Assembly: GCA_000434435.1 (NCBI GenBank)
Contig: FR895624.1
Location: forward strand, 2,805 to 24,678
Length of the DNA stretch: 21,874 nt
Source: Firmicutes bacterium CAG:475
GTDB taxonomy: Bacteria; Bacillota; Clostridia; Christensenellales; CAG-917
Direction of reading: 5' to 3'
Shown here piece after piece: positions 13,457 to 21,847 of the stretch. The translations under genes and the position numbers were made by a program. The notes under the pieces are model-generated. The model saw only the letters and a program-made list of their open reading frames with translations, had not been told where the DNA came from and did no database searches. How positions within the stretch are numbered: the first letter of the stretch is position 1; the number at the start of each line of letters is the position of its first letter.

Positions 13457-14766
13457 TGGCAAAGAAGACTGTTAAAACTACAACCGAACAAGTTTGCGAA
13501 GAAAAAGCGGAAAACTTGACGGTCGAGTCCGAGCCTACGGTTGACGTCGAACAAATCGTGGAGAGTCAAAACGAGATAAACGACGAGGACATCGAAGACG
13601 TCGTCGTTTCGGATGAGATTGCTCCTGTCGTTGAAGAAAGCGTCGCAAGCGACGCCGTTGACGCACCCGTTGAAAAGAAATCCGGCTTTTTCTCCGATTT
13701 GGGCGGAAAAGTCAAAGGACTGTTCTCAAAAAAGAAGAACTGGCTCGAAGAAGTAGAGGGAGTTGAGATATATCCCTCCACTTACGTATTGTCTACGGGC
13801 GAAAAAGTAAAGAGATTTTTCAAATCGCAATCGGGTTGGCTCTTCGTACTCCCGGCAGTGATTTTGATGTGCGTCTTTACGTTTTATCCCATCGTCAACG
13901 CCTTTATCGGTGCGTTTAAGCAAAATTACAACGGACTCAACGGCGCGTTTGACGGATGGGGATTTGAAAACTTCGTGCGCGTTTTGAAAGGCGACACCGG
14001 TACGGGCGGCGCAAACTTCTTGCAATGCTTGGTCAACACCACCGTGTTTACGTTGATTTCCGTTCCGCTTTCGACGTTGCTTGCGTTGCTCATTTCGGTT
14101 GCGCTCACGTCGATAAAACCCTTGCAAAAGGCGTATCAAACGGTCTTGTTCTTGCCGTACTTGACAAACGCTTTGGCAATGGGCGCGGTTTTTGCAACGT
14201 TTTTCACGATTGTCGGCACGAGAAACAACACGGAAACCGTAGGTTTGTTCAATATGGTGCTAGGGTGGTTCGGCATAGATCCGGTCGATTGGATAGGCAA
14301 GGCCGGCGGTCCTACGTGGGAAATCGGCAGTCTGACGATTCCGTGGCCGAAATACATCGTTATGATTATATACGAAGTGTGGTCGGGATTGCCGTTCAAA
14401 ATTTTGATTTTGTTCAGCTCGCTCCAAAGCGTCAACAAGCAATATTACGACGCCGCAAGAATAGACGGCGCGTCCAAAAACACGATTTTGTGGAAGATCA
14501 CCGCTCCGATGATTTCGCCTATGATCAGTTATCTTATCGTCACCGGCATCATGGGCGGTATGAAGCAATACACGGCAGTCGTAGGTATCTTCGGCGACCA
14601 AATGGGCATTGACTACGATATGGGCACCGTCGTCGGATACATATACCAATATATCGACAAAGGTATGACGGGATATGCGTTCGCAGGTTCGCTGTTGTTG
14701 TTCTTTATCATCATGATATTTACGGGCATCAACCGATTCGTAAGCAAAAAGAAAGTAAAATTCTGA
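13456..14766 (+). CDS. CUT1 ABC permease, MalF/UgpA type, with acidic N-terminal extension
   Basis: This 436-aa permease subunit has its first transmembrane helix only at about 128-148 (WLFVLPAVILMCVFTFYP). The binding-protein-dependent transport domain follows, with the EAA loop YYDAARIDGASKNTILWKITAP that contacts the ATPase. Ahead of it is an unusual cytoplasmic extension of about 120 residues. It begins with a Glu/Asp/Val-rich low-complexity stretch (about 11-75) and continues with an amphipathic basic segment (KVKGLFSKKKNWLEEV). Typical members start close to the first helix. It overlaps the ATPase gene by 1 nt and pairs with the MalG-type permease 10 bp downstream. Confidence 0.93.
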   Translation: MAKKTVKTTTEQVCEEKAENLTVESEPTVDVEQIVESQNEINDEDIEDVVVSDEIAPVVEESVASDAVDAPVEKKSGFFSDLGGKVKGLFSKKKNWLEEVEGVEIYPSTYVLSTGEKVKRFFKSQSGWLFVLPAVILMCVFTFYPIVNAFIGAFKQNYNGLNGAFDGWGFENFVRVLKGDTGTGGANFLQCLVNTTVFTLISVPLSTLLALLISVALTSIKPLQKAYQTVLFLPYLTNALAMGAVFATFFTIVGTRNNTETVGLFNMVLGWFGIDPVDWIGKAGGPTWEIGSLTIPWPKYIVMIIYEVWSGLPFKILILFSSLQSVNKQYYDAARIDGASKNTILWKITAPMISPMISYLIVTGIMGGMKQYTAVVGIFGDQMGIDYDMGTVVGYIYQYIDKGMTGYAFAGSLLLFFIIMIFTGINRFVSKKKVKF

Positions 14767-14776
14767 GGGGTGCGCT

Positions 14777-15898
14777 ATGACCGATATTGAAAACAAAGAT
14801 TTGTTTGAAAACAACGAAAATACAACACCCGAAACGGAATCCGCAGATCTCGGCGAAGAAAACGTTGTCAAAGACAACGCCGACGAAATGTGCGTTGTCA
14901 GCGCAAAAGATTCCGCGCTCGACCAAACCGTGTCCGCGGTTTCTTCCGACGCGGCGATTTTTGAGAGAAACGTAACGGATTTCAACGTCGAAAAAGAGAG
15001 AAGAAAACAAAAAGTCGGCAACGTGCTCAAAAACGTACTCGTTTACACTGTTTTGACGGTTTGCGCGGTGCTTGCGTTCTTGCCGTTCTATTGGATGGTA
15101 ATTTCTTCGCTCAAAACCGAAATGGAATATCGTCAGTCCGTGCCGACGTTCTTCCCGCACACGTTTATGTGGAAAAACTACGAGGCGGTGTTGAGCCAAA
15201 CCTCGTCGGGCGGATCGGGATCGTTCGTGCAAATCCTTATCAATACGCTTGTCGTGGGCTTTTTCTCGACGACAATCGGCGTGCTTGTGACGATTATCAC
15301 GGCATACGCGCTTGCTCGCATGAAATTCAAGGGCAAAAACATTTTGTTCACGCTCATGCTTGCAACGATGATGATTCCGGGCGAAATGTACACGATCACC
15401 AACTATCTCACCGTGTCCGCATGGGGTTGGAGAGATACGTTTACGGTCATGATACTGCCGTTCCTCGTGAGCGTGTATTACATCTATTTGCTCAGAAACA
15501 ACTTTATGCAAATCCCCGATTCGCTCTACAAAGCCGCGAAAGTGGACGGTTTGTCGGACATGGGCTACCTTATCAAAGTCATGGTGCCGTTGACTGCTCC
15601 GACGCTGGTTTCCATCACGCTTTTGAAGTTTATCGGCACGTGGAACTCATACATTTGGCCAAGACTTGTCAACAGCAAGGACTGGCAGATGGTCACCAAC
15701 TGGGTCACGCGCGGATTTACGGATAGAATCGGCACGGTGTCGGGTGCGCTGTACGGCTTGCCCGGATACGGCTCCGAAACGCTTACGACGCTCAAAATGG
15801 CTGCCGTATGCATGGTTTCGCTTCCTCTTTTCATCCTCTTCATCACTTGCCGCAAATATATCATGCACGGCGTGTCGAAGAGCGGTACGAAGGGCTGA
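14777..15898 (+). CDS. CUT1 ABC permease, MalG/UgpE type, with acidic N-terminal extension
   Basis: This 373-aa second permease subunit has its first transmembrane helix at about 85-108. The EAA loop SLYKAAKVDGLSDMGYLIKVMVPL and the C-terminal GTWNSYIWPRLV region are typical of MalG/UgpE proteins. Like its partner it carries an extra acidic N-terminal region (about 1-70, many Asp/Glu/Asn/Ser) before a basic VEKERRKQK stretch. GAGGGG lies 7 nt before the ATG. The matching extensions on both permeases suggest a shared lineage feature or a docking role, possibly with the cytoplasmic domain of the 401-aa protein. Confidence 0.93.
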   Translation: MTDIENKDLFENNENTTPETESADLGEENVVKDNADEMCVVSAKDSALDQTVSAVSSDAAIFERNVTDFNVEKERRKQKVGNVLKNVLVYTVLTVCAVLAFLPFYWMVISSLKTEMEYRQSVPTFFPHTFMWKNYEAVLSQTSSGGSGSFVQILINTLVVGFFSTTIGVLVTIITAYALARMKFKGKNILFTLMLATMMIPGEMYTITNYLTVSAWGWRDTFTVMILPFLVSVYYIYLLRNNFMQIPDSLYKAAKVDGLSDMGYLIKVMVPLTAPTLVSITLLKFIGTWNSYIWPRLVNSKDWQMVTNWVTRGFTDRIGTVSGALYGLPGYGSETLTTLKMAAVCMVSLPLFILFITCRKYIMHGVSKSGTKG

Positions 15899-15908
15899 TA
15901 CAAAAACA

Positions 15909-15955
15909 GGGCGGTTTGCCCCAAAAACTCGAATATCTGCCTTTACGGCAATATT
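15909..15955 (+). other. Two small mRNA hairpins between permease and binding protein
   Basis: GGGC-GGTTT-GCCC (15909-15921) is followed by AATAT-C-TGCC / GGCA-ATATT (15932-15955, 9 bp with one bulge). Neither has a T run, so they are not terminators. Hairpins here often protect or process the mRNA so that the binding protein is made in excess. Confidence 0.4.
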
Positions 15956-15979
15956 AATATAACAAAAAGGAGAGCAATT

Positions 15980-17368
15980 ATGAAAAAGATTTTGTGTGTT
16001 TTGCTCGTAGTCGCGGTTGCAATCACATGCTGTGGTGTATTGCTGACGGCTTGCAACGAAACCTCTACAGACTATTCACATACTATCGTGTTCTATTCTT
16101 CCCAAGGAGATAGCTTGCAATCTGCTACGCAAGTTGCAATCAACAACTTTGAAGCGAAATTCCCGGGATGGAAAGTTCAACACGTCCAAGTCGGAGGTTA
16201 CGACGACGTCAAGGAAAAAGTCATTTCCGACTTCCAAGGCAAACAGCAACCTGACTTGGCATACTGCTATGCAGACCACGTTGCGCAATATTTGCAAACC
16301 TCAAAGGTCGTTGATATGAGCACTCTTATCAATTCCACCGACACAGTGAAGGGCGCAAACGACGTTGAATACGCAATCGGTTACACGGCAGAAGAAGTTG
16401 CGGACTTTGTCCAAGGTTACTACAAAGAAGGTCTTGCGTCCAACTACGGCGATTATGAAAAATACGGCTACGATGCAAACGCAATGCTCACGCTTCCGTT
16501 TGTCAAATCCACCGAATTGATGTACTACAACAAGGACGCTCTTGACGCACTCGGACTCAAACCGGCAACAACATGGGACGAACTCTGGACACAGGCTTCA
16601 TACCTCAAAACGAAATATCCCACCGCAACGCCTTTGGGATACGACTCCGAAGCAAACTGGTTCATCACTATGTGCGAACAAAACGGCTGGGGTTACACCA
16701 GTGCGGACGCTCCTCACTATCTCTTCAACAACGACAACACCAAAACGTGGCTCAACAAGTTGAACGAGTACTACAACAAGGGCTATATCGCAACTCAAAA
16801 CGAGTACGGTGCCTACACCTCCGCATTGTTCACAAAGGGCACTGAAGGCGGCGCAATCTACTGCATCGGTTCATCCGGCGGCGCATCTCACCAAAATCCG
16901 GGTAGCGCATTCAAATGGGGCATCGCACCCATCCCAGGAAGCGTTCAAGCAGACGGCTCCGTAAATTATTCTGCAATTTCCCAAGGTCCGTCTCTCGTTA
17001 TGTTCGAGGCAGGCAACGGTGTTGCAAACATTGACGAAAAGAAGATCATGACTTTCATGTTTGTCAAAGAATTGATGGATCCCACTTTCCAAGCGTCTTT
17101 CGCAATCGCATCCGGTTACAATCCTTCTCGTAACTCCGTTTACGAAATCGAAGCATACAAAGAGCATATGAAAGGCACAGACATCACGGCAGTTGCTGCA
17201 AACGTAGCGGCTTCAATGTCCGACAGATTCTTCACGTCTCCCGCATTCGTCGGTTCGTCCACGGCACGTACCCAAGTCGGCAACGTCGTTCTTTACACGT
17301 TGAAGGGCAGCAAGTCCGCCGAAAAGGCGTTGTTGGACGCAATTTCAAACTGCGGCGGAAACAGATAA
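15980..17368 (+). CDS. ABC transporter solute-binding lipoprotein (family 1)
   Basis: This 462-aa protein has a lipoprotein signal peptide with lipobox LTAC (lipidated C25). The mature part is a type-1 solute-binding protein of the CUT1 group: IVFYSSQGDS..., FPGWKVQ, QPDLAYCYADHV, then ELMYYNKDALDALGL, TWDELW and FKWGIAPIPG. It should sit on the outer face of the membrane and deliver ligand to the two permeases upstream. It is unusually rich in Tyr, Trp and Asn. The ligand cannot be read from sequence; this superfamily includes oligosaccharide binders and the glycerophosphodiester binder UgpB. AAGGAG lies 7-8 nt before the ATG. No terminator separates it from the nuclease gene downstream. Confidence 0.93.
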   Translation: MKKILCVLLVVAVAITCCGVLLTACNETSTDYSHTIVFYSSQGDSLQSATQVAINNFEAKFPGWKVQHVQVGGYDDVKEKVISDFQGKQQPDLAYCYADHVAQYLQTSKVVDMSTLINSTDTVKGANDVEYAIGYTAEEVADFVQGYYKEGLASNYGDYEKYGYDANAMLTLPFVKSTELMYYNKDALDALGLKPATTWDELWTQASYLKTKYPTATPLGYDSEANWFITMCEQNGWGYTSADAPHYLFNNDNTKTWLNKLNEYYNKGYIATQNEYGAYTSALFTKGTEGGAIYCIGSSGGASHQNPGSAFKWGIAPIPGSVQADGSVNYSAISQGPSLVMFEAGNGVANIDEKKIMTFMFVKELMDPTFQASFAIASGYNPSRNSVYEIEAYKEHMKGTDITAVAANVAASMSDRFFTSPAFVGSSTARTQVGNVVLYTLKGSKSAEKALLDAISNCGGNR

Positions 17369-17407
17369 CCATAGCGCAGACTGCAAAAACGCAAACCAGA
17401 TAAAATA

Positions 17408-18721
17408 ATGAAAAAAGCGATAAGTGTTTTTCTTTTGATTGCCGTCGTGCTTACATGCACTCTCGCGTTTGTTGCTTGCAACAAAGAGCCGGAGATTGCA
17501 GACAACACAAAGTATTACGAAACAGTCACAAAGAAGGCGAAACTCACAAAATCATTTGAAGGCAAATCCTTTATGAACGACGGTATAGGCGTTGCAACTG
17601 TCGACGCCTACACCGACGGCGATACCACACGCTTCCGCGCTTGGAATAAGGAAGGAAACGATACGGTTATAATTCGTTATTACTGCATCGATACTCCCGA
17701 ATCGACGGGCGGCGTCGAAAAGTGGGGCAAAGCGGCATCTTTGTTTGTAAAGGACAGACTTTCTCAAGCTACCCAAATCGTGTTGGAATCTTCAACGGGC
17801 ACTCGTCCGACGCACGATTCCTACGGCACTCGCTATCTCGGATACGTTTGGTATAAGACGGCAAATAGCAACGATTTCAAACTTTTGAACATCGAACTCA
17901 TTGAAAACGGGTTCACCGAAAACAAAGCTTTGAACACCGATGCATATCAGTATTACAGCTATATGGACGAGGCAAACAAGTTTGCAAAATCCATAAAGTT
18001 GCGTATTTATTCCGAACTCGAAGATCCTCTTTATTCGACGGATCCCGTTGAAATGACAATCAAGAATTTCTGGGATAACACCGAACAATACTACAATGCG
18101 GATGCCGACGCAGGCTCCAAAATCGTTATGACGGCGTATTTGCAAAGCTTGAAAGTGTCCGAAAGCGGAACGTATACGTTTGTTGCGGGACAATACGATC
18201 CCGAAACCAACAAAGTGTACACGATCAACGTGTATGCGGCGTATTCGTCAAGCCCGGCAACAAGAATGAAGATAGGTCAGCTCTACAAGATCATCGGCTC
18301 GGTGCAAAAATTTGCCGGCAACTTCCAGATTTCGGGGCTTGTGTACAACAGCCTTTACGGCGAAAGCATAGGCAATTCGAATCCCGGATACGAAGGCTGC
18401 CGTTTGGTGCAAGCAAACTACTATCTGACGTTTGATTCGACGGTAGAGTATATTGCTCAATACAGCAAAACTTTGTACACGGACGTGACGGTGAAGAGTT
18501 CGTCGATTGAAAACGGCGTGCTTACAATCCTCGGTTCGACTCAAAAACGTACGGAAGACGGAGCCGAAGACGCGGTTGAATTTACCTATCAAGTGAAAGT
18601 TTCGGACAGCTATATAAATCAGTTTGCGGTTGGCAAAAAATTTAGCGTAAGAGGTTATCAACTTGTTGATAAATCAGGAACAATCGTTATTCCGAATATA
18701 TCGGATATAACCGTAAAATAA
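17408..18721 (+). CDS. Surface lipoprotein with staphylococcal nuclease-like domain and OB-like domain
   Basis: This 437-aa protein has a lipobox FVAC (C24), so it should be membrane-anchored and face outward. Residues 60-200 match the thermonuclease (SNc) family: TDGDT (D70, D72), IIRYYCIDTPES (R90, D95, E98), VEKWGKAASLFVK and DSYGTRYLGYVW (R142). These correspond to the calcium-binding Asp residues, R35, the D40/E43 pair and R87 of S. aureus nuclease. The equivalent of R87 is one residue later than in the usual YGR. All catalytic residues therefore seem present. Residues from about 235 to 325 look like an OB-fold, a common nucleic-acid-binding fold, and about 330-437 may be another. The gene lies 39 bp after the binding-protein gene, with a weak RBS. 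It probably cuts extracellular DNA or RNA. Confidence 0.85.
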   Translation: MKKAISVFLLIAVVLTCTLAFVACNKEPEIADNTKYYETVTKKAKLTKSFEGKSFMNDGIGVATVDAYTDGDTTRFRAWNKEGNDTVIIRYYCIDTPESTGGVEKWGKAASLFVKDRLSQATQIVLESSTGTRPTHDSYGTRYLGYVWYKTANSNDFKLLNIELIENGFTENKALNTDAYQYYSYMDEANKFAKSIKLRIYSELEDPLYSTDPVEMTIKNFWDNTEQYYNADADAGSKIVMTAYLQSLKVSESGTYTFVAGQYDPETNKVYTINVYAAYSSSPATRMKIGQLYKIIGSVQKFAGNFQISGLVYNSLYGESIGNSNPGYEGCRLVQANYYLTFDSTVEYIAQYSKTLYTDVTVKSSSIENGVLTILGSTQKRTEDGAEDAVEFTYQVKVSDSYINQFAVGKKFSVRGYQLVDKSGTIVIPNISDITVK

Positions 18722-18743
18722 TAATATTAAAGGAGAAATGGAG

Positions 18744-21716
18744 ATGAAAAGAAATATCATAGCGGTCTTGGCTATAGTTATGGTATTGTGCTGCGTCACG
18801 TTGGCTGCTTGCAACGACAAGAACGACACCAACGTACTTGACAGTTACATTTTCGACATGGACGGCACAACCGTTACCGATGATTTCACTCTTCCCGCAA
18901 CAATCGGCGGTGAAGCGGCGGAATGGAAATCCGAAGGCACCGCAATCCAATTGGAAAAACGCGAATCCGATTGGCTTGCAAAAGTCACCCTTCCTGAAAC
19001 GGGCTTGGTTGACGTCAATTTGACAGTAACCGTCAAAAAATCGAGCAAATCCTACACCGTAAGAGTCAAAGCACTTGACGTTTACGATTTTATGAACAGC
19101 TACGTGTTCCCCAAGGACAAGGCAACGATCGTTGACAACTTCGATTTGGAAACAGAGTTTGCTTACAAAGGCAAAACCGCAACTATCGCATGGTCGGTTG
19201 ACGAAGACTATGAGCTTTACATCAAGGTCATCAACAACGGCAAAACGTTGCAAGTTACACCTCAAGGCAACCAAACTCCCGTCAAAGTCAAGGCAACTTT
19301 CACCTACAACGGAGTGAGCGCATCTCAATCCTATCGTATGACCGTCTACAAGACCATGGAAGGACTTGAACTTGTCAACTACTGGTACACCAACACCGGC
19401 GTTTCCATCGATATGAGCGGTTACGTCGTTTTGATCGGCACGGCTTACAGCTCCAGCTATAATAACGTCACACTCTACATGGTCAACGACGATTTCACGG
19501 CGGGCTACTATCTATACAGAGTCAAAACCACCGATGAACAAGCTGCAAAATTGGCTCCCGGCGTACACATCACCGTCACCGGCACAACCAACACCAACTA
19601 TAACGGTCTGGTGGAAACCAACGCAGGCGGCAAACTCGTTGTTGACGACGACGTCGCACCCATCGACGTAAACGCACACGTCAAAGCAATCGATCAAGAA
19701 GTCATCGGCAACTTGCCCGCAACCGTTTATCATGAATCTCGCCTTGTTTCTCTCACCAACTGGAAAGTTACGAAGGTTGCAGCAGACGCAGACAAGCAAG
19801 CAGGTGCAAACTACACATTGTTGACGCTCGAAAAGGGCGGCGCAAAAGTGGAAGTCCGCGTGAGCAAATATATGGAAGGCGCATACGCAACGAAAGCAGA
19901 CGACGCAACCTGGACTGCAATCAATGCCTTGACGACAACTTATCCCGTTGGCTCAATGGTCAACGTAACCGGTATTTTGTCCAACTATAAAGGTTGGCAA
20001 ATCATGCCGTTGAGCGCATCCGCAGTGACTGCAAGCGGTCAAGAAGAAGATGCTGCAGACACAGTGTACGCAGGCAAGAAAGTTGCAGCCGCAATCGCAA
20101 AAGTCAATGAAAAACTCGTTGCAGACGGCATCAACACAGCAGAGGGCAAAACCGTGCGTATCACAACTCAAAAAGAGTTTGCTCTCGAAACGGCAGTTGA
20201 CGGCGTTGAAATTTCTTACGAAATCGTCGGCAAATCCAACGCAATCGTCCTCGACGGCGGCAAGATGACAGTAACACCGGGCAACCCCGAAACGGCAACC
20301 ATCCTTGCAACTTACAAGAGCGGTGAATTCGAGTCCGTTCAATTCCTTTCTGTCGAATCCTTGATCCCGACCGCAGCATCCATGCTCGAAGATCTCGAAG
20401 TTCCCGAAAGCATCACTTCCGAGACTGCGCTTCCGACTCTTGAAGGCGTAACTATCGAATGGGCAGTCGAGTCAGGCAAAAATGCGATTTCTATCGTTGA
20501 CGGCAAATTGGTTCCTGCAATTGTTGAAGTTAACACTCCGACCACAATCAAGGCAACCATCACTTACAATGAAGTGACAAGAAGCAAAAATTACGTTGTT
20601 CTCGTCCAAGCACCTGTCACGTTTATCAAGACGGCATTGAACGCGGCAGAAGCTCTTAACGACAAAGAAACGACCGAAAAATCTTACATTCTTATCGGTA
20701 CTGTTGAAAGCATCAAAGACGCATATAGCGAACAATATAAGAACGTATCCTTCTATCTTTCCGACGGTGCATACAAGGTTCTCGTATTCCGTTACAACCT
20801 TGACGATGCGGCAACGATAAAAGCAGGCGACAAACTTGCAATCGCAGCCAAGATGTCTAAATTCGGCACAACGCTCGAAGCAGTTTCCAAATTCGTCAAA
20901 CTTGACGTCACCGATTTGGCAACAGCAAAACAAGCAGGTTTGGACGGAACCGGCAAAGAAGGCACCGTTATGTATGGTAGAATCAAATCTATCGACACTG
21001 AATACAGCAGCAGTTTCAACAACATCACAGTTACCATCACCGATGGTACGACGGATTATAGCTGTTATAGACTTAAAGGCGGTGCAGACCTCAACGTTGG
21101 TGATTACATCCTCGTCACAGGTAAGCCCGACAGCTTCAAATCAAATCCGCAAGTAGCAGCGGGCGCAACTTATATTAAAGACGCTATCTACGTTCCCAAG
21201 CAAACGTTGCAACCCGAACTCGCAACAGACATGAAAGCAGGCACTTACAAACTCACGATGGACACCACTCCCAAGGGCGGAAAAGTGTTGTATGCAACGG
21301 GTGAACTCAACAGCAACGGCGCTCTCGTAACAAGCGAAGATGCAGCAAAGGCAGTCGACGTCGTCGTTGAAGCAGTTGAAGGCAAAGAAAACGTTTACAC
21401 GTTAAAGATCGGCGGAAAATATCTCACCGGTTATCTCAACGGAACGTACAACAACATGAAGTTGGTTGATACCATCGAAGAAGCAGGCGAATGGACATGG
21501 AACGCTACCGTCAAAACCTTTACTTGCACATTCAACGATAAGAACAATGTTGAAACAGAGTTCTATTTCGGCGCTTATTGGAATTCCTCCAAAAACACTG
21601 TCGGCAACACGATGGCATTGAGCGCAGTCAAATTTGTCACTGGCGACAATGCAGCAAATGTTGGTGTTACGCAATTCGTTGGCTTTGCTTGCACTTTGAA
21701 AGAAGTTGAAGAATAA
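18744..21716 (+). CDS. Large lipoprotein of OB-fold-like and Ig-like modules
   Basis: This protein is 990 aa from the ATG at 18744 (AGGAG 8 nt upstream; an ATG 6 nt earlier sits only 2 nt from the RBS). The signal peptide ends in lipobox LAAC (C23). Two Ig-like segments at about 25-205, of the degenerate bacterial type (..W..., then VTVK...SYTVRV), are followed by OB-like modules at about 225-305 and 330-430. Further Ig-like segments lie at about 470-540 and 545-620, then two more OB-like modules at about 645-720 and 738-815. The C-terminal domain is about 825-990 (GGKYLTGYLNGTYNNMK). Three OB-like modules share the motif YS-x2-[YF]-x-N-[VI]-[ST]. No catalytic motif is seen. Following the nuclease in the same transcript, it may bind nucleic acid or polysaccharide at the cell surface. 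Confidence 0.75.
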   Translation: MKRNIIAVLAIVMVLCCVTLAACNDKNDTNVLDSYIFDMDGTTVTDDFTLPATIGGEAAEWKSEGTAIQLEKRESDWLAKVTLPETGLVDVNLTVTVKKSSKSYTVRVKALDVYDFMNSYVFPKDKATIVDNFDLETEFAYKGKTATIAWSVDEDYELYIKVINNGKTLQVTPQGNQTPVKVKATFTYNGVSASQSYRMTVYKTMEGLELVNYWYTNTGVSIDMSGYVVLIGTAYSSSYNNVTLYMVNDDFTAGYYLYRVKTTDEQAAKLAPGVHITVTGTTNTNYNGLVETNAGGKLVVDDDVAPIDVNAHVKAIDQEVIGNLPATVYHESRLVSLTNWKVTKVAADADKQAGANYTLLTLEKGGAKVEVRVSKYMEGAYATKADDATWTAINALTTTYPVGSMVNVTGILSNYKGWQIMPLSASAVTASGQEEDAADTVYAGKKVAAAIAKVNEKLVADGINTAEGKTVRITTQKEFALETAVDGVEISYEIVGKSNAIVLDGGKMTVTPGNPETATILATYKSGEFESVQFLSVESLIPTAASMLEDLEVPESITSETALPTLEGVTIEWAVESGKNAISIVDGKLVPAIVEVNTPTTIKATITYNEVTRSKNYVVLVQAPVTFIKTALNAAEALNDKETTEKSYILIGTVESIKDAYSEQYKNVSFYLSDGAYKVLVFRYNLDDAATIKAGDKLAIAAKMSKFGTTLEAVSKFVKLDVTDLATAKQAGLDGTGKEGTVMYGRIKSIDTEYSSSFNNITVTITDGTTDYSCYRLKGGADLNVGDYILVTGKPDSFKSNPQVAAGATYIKDAIYVPKQTLQPELATDMKAGTYKLTMDTTPKGGKVLYATGELNSNGALVTSEDAAKAVDVVVEAVEGKENVYTLKIGGKYLTGYLNGTYNNMKLVDTIEEAGEWTWNATVKTFTCTFNDKNNVETEFYFGAYWNSSKNTVGNTMALSAVKFVTGDNAANVGVTQFVGFACTLKEVEE

Positions 21717-21744
21717 TCAATTTCAAAACCGATTGATTTAGTCA

Positions 21745-21779
21745 ATACAAAAGCCTCGCATCTTGCGAGGCTTTTGTAT
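21745..21779 (+). terminator. Terminator of the ABC/nuclease cluster
   Basis: A perfect 15-bp stem (ATACAAAAGCCTCGC / GCGAGGCTTTTGTAT) with an ATCTT loop lies 29 bp after the last stop codon. Its 3' arm contains TTTT. It is the first strong terminator after the start of the cluster. Confidence 0.85.
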
Positions 21780-21791
21780 GTAAAAAAATCA

Positions 21792-21847
21792 AATTTGCGT
21801 GCAACGGACGGTGTTGTCCGACAAGGCGTTGCCTTGTGCCGCAAATT
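21792..21847. other. Three-way-junction-like palindromic element
   Basis: AATTTGCG (21792-21799) pairs with CGCAAATT (21840-21847). Between them are two hairpins: CGGAC-GGTGTT-GTCCG (21805-21820) and ACAAGGC-GTT-GCCTTGT (21821-21837). The element lies just after the cluster terminator, close to the window end. It may be an intergenic palindromic repeat or a small RNA; a minus-strand frame across it is not credible. Confidence 0.45.

Noticed and set aside
14260..15511. Long minus-strand frames opposite the two permease genes
   Set aside because: They are mirror frames of well-supported permeases and have low-complexity, His/Arg-rich translations without family features.
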